From NCBI GenBank assembly GCA_016709865.1, contig JADJLX010000005.1, forward strand, positions 1,302,001 to 1,366,000: DNA of 64,000 bases. Direction: 5' to 3'. This document shows, piece after piece, positions 53,198 to 60,830 of this stretch. Within the stretch, counting starts at the first letter, position 1. Each line of letters begins with the position of its first letter. The translations under genes were made by a program, and so were the position numbers. The notes under the pieces are model-generated. The model was not told the DNA's origin. It saw only the letters and a program-made list of their open reading frames with translations, and searched no databases. The DNA comes from Bacteroidales bacterium. Lineage in GTDB: Bacteria > Bacteroidota > Bacteroidia > Bacteroidales > VadinHA17.

Positions 53198-54498
53198 GGT
53201 TCCTGATTTTTAAGCATGAGTTCAAAAACGCCTCTCCACTCCCGCCACTCATCCTTATCCAGTAAAGAGGTGTTATGCCATATACTGACAAACAAGCCTC
53301 CGGCCTTTTTTGTTTCCCCAATCAGTTTCAATATGAGCTCACCTGAGGCAACCGGATCGAGATTCATATACTGGTACAGGGTAGCGTCCATTACCTGAAA
53401 CGGAAAAATTTTCAGATTAGTCTGCTTATCCTCAGCAACATCGTAAAAATGATAAGGCCTGGCAATCCCTGCCCTGAAACCCGGCTCGTCAGGGTACCCC
53501 ATTGAATAATCCTCACTTATCCCGGCATCTATTAAATCATTATAGCATTTTGGTGTGAGCAATCTGATATAGTGATATCTCGATGAGGCTATCTTTTTAA
53601 GCAAAATGGTATTTAGCCTCTGTGCTTCAGTCTTCAATAACTGCGTCTTACCGGCTGCATTATAAGAAGGGTGAAGTCCACACTTATATCTTGATGAAAG
53701 TTTAAGGATAAGTTCTCTGTATTCATTGTTTTTCCAGGAAGGGTTTTTATCATATTTCGAAGTATCTCCTACAGGAAAAAAGAATTGGGTATCAGTACTT
53801 GTATTATCAACAGTATTAATGATATAATCAAAAACCTGGAATGGATCCTTCTCTCCTTTGGCAACAGTTTTGAACCTGTCGGAAGCATGCCCGGGTTCTT
53901 TTAAATCATTTATTAATCCGCCGATAGATCTGAACAGGCTTTTCCCCAGGTAGGCAAACGGCTGATCAGTATCAACAGTTAAAAGAGCTTTGTATTCATT
54001 CCTTTTAAAAACAAGGGTCTGATATTTCTTAAGGAATATTTTAGACATCTCTCTGCACCAATAGTCTATTACAGGACGCTGCAGAAATCCATTTCTGAAA
54101 GCCAGTGACGAGGCAGCCGGGAAACGACCATGATTATCAGGCTTAAAATCTAAATACTCCTCATATCTCGAAACAAGGTAAAATGATGCTGCGAATATGT
54201 CAAAAGGAAGATCAGAATCTGAATTTGTCTGAAAAAAAACAGGCAGCCCCTTCCAGTCACTTACTGCTATTTCCTGAGGTGAGATACCTGTCTCGAATAA
54301 AATCGGGTGAGGACATATCTTTAAAGAACCTGTTATCTTTTCATCAGAATAATTTATTACAGGATGCTTTCCCAGCTTTCGTTTATCTGTAATGACCTCC
54401 CACGATAATCCAAGTATATCTCCAAGGATAATTCCTGCGATATATCTCAGACGAGGCACATCACTTGTAGAATATATTCTAACGGGTCGGGAAAGCAT
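53194..54498 (-). CDS. Polysaccharide deacetylase-like protein (NodB-fold)
   Basis: A 434-residue protein in which the central LLTVDTDQPFAY provides the T-x-D-x-D motif of carbohydrate esterase family 4, HPSYNA and WHNTS give the further His motifs near the end of the barrel, and IVTLxxG-like structure is weaker. The N-terminal 180 residues are a DUF7033-like region found in front of this domain in Bacteroidota. Cytoplasmic, with no signal. Start of a two-gene operon with the GNAT-like gene. Confidence 0.72.
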   Translation of the reverse strand: MLSRPVRIYSTSDVPRLRYIAGIILGDILGLSWEVITDKRKLGKHPVINYSDEKITGSLKICPHPILFETGISPQEIAVSDWKGLPVFFQTNSDSDLPFDIFAASFYLVSRYEEYLDFKPDNHGRFPAASSLAFRNGFLQRPVIDYWCREMSKIFLKKYQTLVFKRNEYKALLTVDTDQPFAYLGKSLFRSIGGLINDLKEPGHASDRFKTVAKGEKDPFQVFDYIINTVDNTSTDTQFFFPVGDTSKYDKNPSWKNNEYRELILKLSSRYKCGLHPSYNAAGKTQLLKTEAQRLNTILLKKIASSRYHYIRLLTPKCYNDLIDAGISEDYSMGYPDEPGFRAGIARPYHFYDVAEDKQTNLKIFPFQVMDATLYQYMNLDPVASGELILKLIGETKKAGGLFVSIWHNTSLLDKDEWREWRGVFELMLKNQEP

Positions 54499-54570
54499 AA
54501 TTACAAATTTATGTAATTACTTGTTAATTAACAGTATTATTGAATAAGATAATACTTAAAAAGTCATATT

Positions 54571-54598
54571 TCGGATTGCGGATTTCGGATGTCGGATT
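54571..54598. repeat. Short degenerate TCGGATT repeat
   Basis: TCGGATTGCGGATTTCGGAT and GTCGGATTT follow each other: four copies of CGGAT in 28 bases. No reading frame covers it. It is the shortest of the repeat blocks in this window. Confidence 0.55.
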
Positions 54599-54628
54599 TT
54601 CAAAACAACACTATCTCAATAATTTGAT

Positions 54629-54741
54629 TATCTTTGCAATATATTTAACAAGGTGATTTCCAGCAGCGGTTTCATGTATCATTCCGGTTTAGTAAATGAG
54701 TTCATTTCGTCGGGGAGTAAAAAAGTGTCGCTCACGAAACC
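54629..54741 (+). promoter_or_regulatory. Promoter and leader of the DEAD-box helicase gene
   Basis: TATCTTTG (54629-54636) is a perfect -7 box, with no -33 box. The leader would be about 117 bases long, and GGTTTC (54668-54673) and GAAACC (54736-54741) can pair and close a domain. Long structured leaders are common for cold-induced helicases, but regulation here is inference. Confidence 0.35.
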
Positions 54742-54759
54742 ACATCACATAATTTATTA

Positions 54760-56568
54760 ATGACAAAATTTGAAGAATTGGGATTTACTCCCGGTATTCT
54801 GAAGGCTATTCAGGAACTGGGATTTGAGCAGCCTATGCCGGTACAGGAAAAAGTGATACCGCTTATGCTTGCTGAAGGGGGTGATATAATAGCACTGGCT
54901 CAGACAGGGACAGGAAAAACAGCAGCTTTCGGGCTTCCTCTTGTGCAGATGACAGATACAGAATTAGGCTATACACAGGCGCTTATTCTTTGTCCTACAC
55001 GCGAATTATGTATGCAGATAACCGGCGACCTTACCGATTATGCAAGGTATACAGGCAAATTAAGAATACTTGCTGTTTACGGCGGGGCAAGTATTGACAA
55101 CCAGATAAGAGAACTTAAAAAAGGAGTTCATATTATTGTTGCTACTCCCGGCCGGTTAATAGATCTTATCGGAAGACGAGCAGCAAAATTAAACGGGGTA
55201 AAAACCGTAATTCTTGATGAGGCCGATGAAATGCTCAATATGGGCTTTCTCGACAGTATTAATGAAATACTTGAAGAGGTTCCTGCTGGCAGAAGAACTC
55301 TACTTTTCTCAGCCACTATGTCGGCTGAAATTGCCGGAATAGCAAAGAGATATATGGAGAATGCCAAAGAGATTACAATCGGCACAAAAAATGCATCGGC
55401 TGAAAATGTGACTCATGGGTACTATCTTGTTTCAGCAAGGGATAAGTATAAAGTATTAAAGCGAATAGCCGATTCAGAACCGGATATTTACGGTATCGTT
55501 TTCTGCCGTACCAGAAAAGAGACTCAGGAGGTAGCCTCCCAGCTAATAGAAGATGGTTACAATGCTGATGCACTGCATGGCGATCTGTCGCAGGTACAGC
55601 GCGATACTGTAATGCAGAAGTTCAGGGTCAGGAATATTCAGCTTCTTATTGCAACTGATGTTGCAGCCAGGGGACTTGATGTGGATGATCTGACACATGT
55701 TATCAATTACAATCTGCCTGACGATAATGAGGTTTATACTCACCGCAGCGGCAGAACAGGACGGGCAGGAAAAAAAGGAATATCAATTACACTGATAAGT
55801 CCGAGAGAGCAGCATGTTATCAAACAGATTGAAAGAATTGTTAAGAAAACATTTAAGGCTATCCAGATTCCTACCGGGAGTGAAATATGCGGAAGACAAT
55901 TATTCCATTGGGTAAAGAAACTGGAAACAGTTGTTACCGAGCACCAGGAGATTGAAAAATTTCTTCCTGAAATTACCGAAAAACTTTCCAACCTCGACAG
56001 GGAAGAACTTCTCAGGAGAGTCGTATCTCTTCAGTTTGACCGTTTCCTCGATGACTACAGATCAGGGGCCGATATTACGTCACCAATGGACAGAGGAGAT
56101 GACAATTACAGGGACAGAGGCGGCAAAAAAGGGTCGCAGAGAGAATATGCAGGCAATTATAAAAGGTTATTCATAAATCTGGGCAAAACAGATGGTTTTT
56201 ACCCTGAACAGCTTATCGATCTGGTTAATAAAAATACATCCGGAAAGAAAGTACAGCTTGGTAAAATAGATCTTCTGAAGACATTCTCGTTTTTTGAAGT
56301 TGAATCTGATTCTGCTGATTTTCTGATTAATGCTCTTAACAATGCTAAATTCAACGACAGAAGAGTTGCTGTTGAGATAGCACAGGAGAAGCCTGAGGGC
56401 GGACACAGGGAAAGAGACCGGTCAGAAAAACGTCCTGCAAAATGGTCAGACAGAAAACCTGAGAAAAGAAGAAGTGAAGGATCCGATAACAGGAATAAAG
56501 ACTACAAGAAAGACTATAAGAAAGATAAGAAATACGGCAAAAAAGATAAGAAGAAGTATAGCAGATAA
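54760..56568 (+). CDS. DEAD-box ATP-dependent RNA helicase (DeaD/CsdA-like)
   Basis: A 602-residue RNA helicase. The Q motif lies in LGFEQPMPVQ; Walker A is AQTGTGKT (47-54), DEAD is at 153-156, SATM follows, and motif VI is HRSGRTGRAG. After the helicase core there is a DbpA-type RNA-binding domain (about 465-540, KRLFINLGKTDGFYPEQL) and a basic, disordered Lys/Asp/Arg tail (KDYKKDYKKDKKYGKKDKK). The layout is that of DeaD/CsdA, active in ribosome assembly and cold adaptation. Single gene, ends at an inverted repeat. Confidence 0.93.
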   Translation: MTKFEELGFTPGILKAIQELGFEQPMPVQEKVIPLMLAEGGDIIALAQTGTGKTAAFGLPLVQMTDTELGYTQALILCPTRELCMQITGDLTDYARYTGKLRILAVYGGASIDNQIRELKKGVHIIVATPGRLIDLIGRRAAKLNGVKTVILDEADEMLNMGFLDSINEILEEVPAGRRTLLFSATMSAEIAGIAKRYMENAKEITIGTKNASAENVTHGYYLVSARDKYKVLKRIADSEPDIYGIVFCRTRKETQEVASQLIEDGYNADALHGDLSQVQRDTVMQKFRVRNIQLLIATDVAARGLDVDDLTHVINYNLPDDNEVYTHRSGRTGRAGKKGISITLISPREQHVIKQIERIVKKTFKAIQIPTGSEICGRQLFHWVKKLETVVTEHQEIEKFLPEITEKLSNLDREELLRRVVSLQFDRFLDDYRSGADITSPMDRGDDNYRDRGGKKGSQREYAGNYKRLFINLGKTDGFYPEQLIDLVNKNTSGKKVQLGKIDLLKTFSFFEVESDSADFLINALNNAKFNDRRVAVEIAQEKPEGGHRERDRSEKRPAKWSDRKPEKRRSEGSDNRNKDYKKDYKKDKKYGKKDKKKYSR

Positions 56569-56584
56569 GTAATATTTTTCTTTT

Positions 56585-56686
56585 CCTCCGTGTAACTCTG
56601 TGCCTTCTCTGTGTAACTCTGTGTTAGTTCTTAAAAAATTATTACACAGAGGAATTCAGGAGGAGACACAGAGAGCCACAGAGGAA
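56585..56686. repeat. Inverted-pair copy of the CTCTGTG repeat
   Basis: The left arm (56585-56624) starts CTCCGTGTAACTCTGTG and ends ACTCTGTGTTA; the right arm (56642-56686) is the imperfect reverse complement with CACAGAGG and ACACAGAGAG words. It lies between the convergent helicase and MFS genes. Confidence 0.8.
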
Positions 56687-56693
56687 GATGTAG

Positions 56694-58034
56694 TTAACAA
56701 GAGTCTCTAGAAGGCTCTTTTACTTTTATAGCCAGCAGGAACATTGAGATAAGAGCTATAGTACCTCCAAAACCAAATGCTACTGTTCCTCCATAACCGG
56801 GGATCAGTTCATCGAAATAGCTGTAGAGAAATCCGAATATAAGGCTTGCAGGTAAGGCACCTAGACCGATTGAGAAATTAAAGAGTCCGTAGGCAGTTCC
56901 ACGCTTATCCTCTTCCACCAGATCGGCCACAAATGCTTTTTCAGCTCCCTCTGTAAAAGCGTAAAACAATGCATAAACTGCAAATAGTAAGAAAGTAGCA
57001 ACAACCTGGATCTCAGGTGACAAAAACACAATAAGAGCAAAGGAAATATAGACAAAAGCATAAATTCCCCAACCTATATTAATCACTTTCTTTCTGCCAA
57101 TTTTATCCGACAGGGACCCCAGGGGAGTTGAAAACACGACTTTAATTATATGAAAGAAAGCCCATAGCAGAGGTAAAAAGAGGATATTGATCACTTTCGC
57201 CTGCGAAGCCTCATCTCCAAAATTCGATACCATGGTATGAAGCGGTGTTATATTATTAACAATAGCCACTACCGATCCACTTCTGCTGATTGCCTCCTGC
57301 ACCCTGAAAAGAAGGAAAGCGTCAGAAGAATTGCCCAGTGTAAAAAGAATCATTATAAGAAGGTATGTCCTGAAATTTTTATCAAAACTCCTGATGGAGA
57401 ATGAAAAAGATACGCCGTTTGCAGTCTTTGGTGCGGCTTCCTTAACAAAAAGAACTATAGCTAAAATAGCTAGTACTCCGGGTATTATTGCCAGAATGAA
57501 TGTCCACCGCAAAGCCAGAAGAGAATCCTTCATCCCGAAACCAATAAACAGGATGAGCAACGTAATAATTGCAAGGAGAGGGCCTATAACTGCACCGGTA
57601 TGGTCCATTGCGCGGTGGAAACCAAAAGACTTTCCTCTTAAACTTTCATCTGCCGAGGATGCAAGCAGAGCATCCCTGGGAGCGGTCCTGATTCCCTTCC
57701 CCACACGATCGAACATTCTGATTATAATTATTTCCCACGCTGATGATACCACTCCGGTAAGCGGCCTCACGAGAGAAGAAATTGAGTATCCTATCAGAAC
57801 AAGGACTTTTCTTTTGCCGATCTTATCTGAAATTATACCGCTGATAAGCTTCAGCATCGATGCAGTTGTCTCTGCTATACCTTCAATTACTCCAAGTAAT
57901 ACTGCACCTGAACCAAGAGCTGCAATGTAAACAGGAACCAGGGGATATATCATCTCCGACGCCGCATCCGTCAGCAGGCTGACAATGCCCAGCATAATAA
58001 CTGCACGGGGAATTTGTCTGGTTTGCTTTGACAT
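56694..58034 (-). CDS. MFS transporter
   Basis: A 446-residue permease with twelve predicted spans. The loop between helices 2 and 3 has SGIISDKIGKRKVLVLIGY, the MFS motif A pattern; another DKIGRKKVINIGW lies between helices 8 and 9. It resembles multidrug or metabolite exporters. The substrate is not deducible. It directly follows the sulfatase-fold gene without a gap, and closes the four-gene operon that begins with the S9 peptidase gene. Confidence 0.85.
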   Translation of the reverse strand: MSKQTRQIPRAVIMLGIVSLLTDAASEMIYPLVPVYIAALGSGAVLLGVIEGIAETTASMLKLISGIISDKIGKRKVLVLIGYSISSLVRPLTGVVSSAWEIIIIRMFDRVGKGIRTAPRDALLASSADESLRGKSFGFHRAMDHTGAVIGPLLAIITLLILFIGFGMKDSLLALRWTFILAIIPGVLAILAIVLFVKEAAPKTANGVSFSFSIRSFDKNFRTYLLIMILFTLGNSSDAFLLFRVQEAISRSGSVVAIVNNITPLHTMVSNFGDEASQAKVINILFLPLLWAFFHIIKVVFSTPLGSLSDKIGRKKVINIGWGIYAFVYISFALIVFLSPEIQVVATFLLFAVYALFYAFTEGAEKAFVADLVEEDKRGTAYGLFNFSIGLGALPASLIFGFLYSYFDELIPGYGGTVAFGFGGTIALISMFLLAIKVKEPSRDSC

Positions 58035-59870
58035 CTAGCGCTTTAAATAATCGTTGAATAAAACCTGGAGGAAGGCTTTCCCGGTCTTTTCGGCATATTC
58101 AGGATTCTTACCCTCATTTATTACATGCATCCTGAGTTTATGATCATAAACATAAGCAGATGTGTCAGTTATAAAACCAAATCCTTCATTATAAACATAA
58201 AAAGCAAAGGCGTTTGATTTCCCGGATAATAAATCCTTTGCAAAAGGGAAGGTTCCTTCAATTCCAAGCTGGTTTAATAATGTAACCGGAATATCAACCT
58301 GTCCGCCTGTTTTACTAATTATGGTCCCCTTACTTTCCAGCGCTCCCCCAATCCAGAGCATCGGAATTTTAAAAAGTTCCTGAGTAAAAATTGGCTGGTC
58401 TTCAGAAACCCTGCCACAGTGATCAGCTACAAGTATTACAACTGTATTTTGCCACCAGTCGGTTCCTTTCGCCCAGTCAAGAAATTCACCAAGGGCTTTA
58501 TCAGCATAATAAACAGAGTTCTTATACTTTGTCATGTTATCTGTCCCTGCAAATACCGGATCCATAGGCACATCAAACGGTTCATGACTTGACAGAGTAA
58601 GTACAACATTCAGAAAGGGTTCCTTTACCGATTTCAATGAATCTTTAAGGGCACTGAAGAGAACATGATCATGTACACCCCACTTTGAATTATAATCTTT
58701 GGGATCAAAATCGTCTTTGGTGACAATTGTCTGAAAACCCGAACCAATAACAAACGAATTGAAGTTTGCAAAATTGATTTCACCTCCATACCAGAAGGAA
58801 CTCCTGTATCCGTTTCCGATAAGTATTTTTACCAGACTTGGCAATGACTGGCTCTTTTTTGGCTCCTTAATAATTGACTGTGCAGGCTGAGCAGGATAAC
58901 CATCCAGAATTGCAGGCATTGCTTTATCAGTCCTGGTGCCTGCAGCATAAAACTCCGAAAAGAAAAGGCCTTCCTTAACATATCTGTTGAAATTGGGAGT
59001 AACCAGTGAATCTCCTCCCAGCGGACCGATTACATAACCGCTGAAACTTTCGAGTGCCAGTATCATTATATTCGGACGACTGGTATTCAGCACCTTTCTG
59101 GTGTCGCCACCTACGGCAATCAGTGAATCAACTATTGCAGCTGCCTCAGCATTATCGCCGAATATGTAAGGGTTTTTAACCGGTTTGGAAGTAAATGCTG
59201 ATGTTCCTACGTTCCAGACTGCATTAACAGCACTGTGATTAAGAAACATTTTGTTACTGAAATATACCGATCCTGCATTTATAGGAGCAACACCAAATCC
59301 GCCTCTGATAGGTATTATAAGTGCACCCCAAAAAAGCAATAAACCAATAATTCCCAATGGCCACAGACGCATCCGCTCCAACCCTCCGAAAAGTTTGTCA
59401 AAAAACTTTTTATAGATGAATATAAATACCGACGATATGACGACAATTGCAAAAAAAGAAAAAACTATTTCCGAAGTTGTTGCAGAAGCCATCGCTTCTC
59501 CGGGGGTTTTAAGATAAAGCACTGGCGTATAGTCCATTCTGAATCCCCAGTAAGAATAGAGGTTGGAATCAGCGACTACTATTGACGAAGAAAAAACAAT
59601 CAGAAGGTATGTATACCAGCGCATAAATACTTTATACCAGTTACTGTTGAAGTAAAGGGATGGAATTGCAACCAGAACAGGAATAAGCAAATAATAACCG
59701 ATTGTTGATATATCAAGCTTTGCACCATGCACAAAGGCTCCGGCTATCCCTCCAACTGTTTCAAGTGCAGTACTACTAAACTGAACAGCAAGAAAAAAGA
59801 TTCGTGCAAAAACGAAAAACAAAAACCAGAAGATTGCATATGAGCCAAAAGCGATGAGTCTCTTTTGCAT
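58035..59870 (-). CDS. LTA synthase / phosphoglycerol transferase family membrane enzyme
   Basis: A 611-residue protein with about five N-terminal membrane spans (residues 5-190) and a large exported sulfatase-fold domain. The metal Glu is in ILALESFSG (Glu274), the Thr nucleophile in AGTRTDKAMPAI (probably Thr314), Asp-His in LVADHCGR, and His in SSHEPFDVP. LtaS-type proteins transfer glycerol phosphate or phosphoethanolamine from phospholipid onto a surface carbohydrate. In a Gram-negative cell the acceptor is not known. The neighbours are two permeases and an S9 peptidase. Confidence 0.88.
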   Translation of the reverse strand: MQKRLIAFGSYAIFWFLFFVFARIFFLAVQFSSTALETVGGIAGAFVHGAKLDISTIGYYLLIPVLVAIPSLYFNSNWYKVFMRWYTYLLIVFSSSIVVADSNLYSYWGFRMDYTPVLYLKTPGEAMASATTSEIVFSFFAIVVISSVFIFIYKKFFDKLFGGLERMRLWPLGIIGLLLFWGALIIPIRGGFGVAPINAGSVYFSNKMFLNHSAVNAVWNVGTSAFTSKPVKNPYIFGDNAEAAAIVDSLIAVGGDTRKVLNTSRPNIMILALESFSGYVIGPLGGDSLVTPNFNRYVKEGLFFSEFYAAGTRTDKAMPAILDGYPAQPAQSIIKEPKKSQSLPSLVKILIGNGYRSSFWYGGEINFANFNSFVIGSGFQTIVTKDDFDPKDYNSKWGVHDHVLFSALKDSLKSVKEPFLNVVLTLSSHEPFDVPMDPVFAGTDNMTKYKNSVYYADKALGEFLDWAKGTDWWQNTVVILVADHCGRVSEDQPIFTQELFKIPMLWIGGALESKGTIISKTGGQVDIPVTLLNQLGIEGTFPFAKDLLSGKSNAFAFYVYNEGFGFITDTSAYVYDHKLRMHVINEGKNPEYAEKTGKAFLQVLFNDYLKR

Positions 59871-59886
59871 AATAAGCTTTATTAAT

Positions 59887-60813
59887 CTACGCAGCAGGTA
59901 CTTCTTTTGTGCTTCTGTAGAATGTTATCAATGAAAGCGTTATAATCACCATTCCGGAAATAGTAAGCCATTCCGGATTTTCATCAGGAACAAGCAGCCA
60001 GCTAAGGATTGCTCCAATAACAGGAATAATAAATTTCCATAAATTGAGTTCCGATACTTTAACTCCCGGACGCTGAAGCAATTTAAACCACAATGAGAAT
60101 GCTGCCGCAGCCATAAAACCAAGCCAGATAAGGGTAACCCAGTATTCAGCCGGGAAATCGAATTTCGGAGGTCCTTCTATTGGTATGGATGCGAGATAGA
60201 AGACCACTCCTCCTGTAAAGATCGAGGAGGAACTGAGAACTAAAGGATTCAGACCTTTTCCTTTAAGTGAAACAACAACATTGCTCACCGCTGTTCCTAT
60301 GTTGGCAGTTAATATCATAAATACACCAAGCAGTTCCATAAGGGTTCCAAGTTTAAAAGCCTGTCGTCCTGCACTGATTAGTATCACCCCTGAAATACCA
60401 AATACTATAGTTATGACTTTCTTTCTTGTAAGCCTGTCACCATCGTGCATAATTGCTGCAACAAATGCTGTAACAAGCGGTTGAGATCCAACAATAACTG
60501 CACCGAGAGCACCGGGTACAAGTGTTAGTCCCTGATAGAACAAAGAGTAGTTAAAAAGTATCTGTAAAAATGTAACCCAGGCAACAACTTTCCAGTGATC
60601 CCTGATCATTTTAAAATATGCTTTAGGCTTTATTGTAAAAGGCAGTATCATCAGTCCGGCAATTATGAACCTGGCACCTGCGAAACGGAAAGGGGTGTCG
60701 TACTGTAATCCGATCTTAATACCTGCATAGGCTGTTGACCAGAGCAGACAGGCAATTATAGCCCAGAATATTGTGTTTCCTTTGGAGTTCAATTCAGAAA
60801 TGTTTGGCGGCAA
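59887..60813 (-). CDS. EamA/DMT-superfamily transporter
   Basis: A 308-residue permease with ten hydrophobic helices in two homologous EamA halves. LLWSTAYAGIKIGLQYDTPF and the FAGARFIIAGLMIL stretch are typical of the first half; LGFMAAAAFSLWFKLLQRPGVKVS of the second. Such permeases export amino acids, nucleotide metabolites or drugs. Location is the inner membrane. It is 17 bases after the S9 peptidase gene and 16 before the LTA-synthase-like gene. Confidence 0.87.
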   Translation of the reverse strand: MPPNISELNSKGNTIFWAIIACLLWSTAYAGIKIGLQYDTPFRFAGARFIIAGLMILPFTIKPKAYFKMIRDHWKVVAWVTFLQILFNYSLFYQGLTLVPGALGAVIVGSQPLVTAFVAAIMHDGDRLTRKKVITIVFGISGVILISAGRQAFKLGTLMELLGVFMILTANIGTAVSNVVVSLKGKGLNPLVLSSSSIFTGGVVFYLASIPIEGPPKFDFPAEYWVTLIWLGFMAAAAFSLWFKLLQRPGVKVSELNLWKFIIPVIGAILSWLLVPDENPEWLTISGMVIITLSLITFYRSTKEVPAA

Positions 60814-60830
60814 ATATCAGAATACTTTTT

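Noticed and set aside
57331..57930. Plus-strand reading frame of 199 codons
   Set aside because: Antisense to the MFS permease gene; arginine and isoleucine-rich shadow without credible features.
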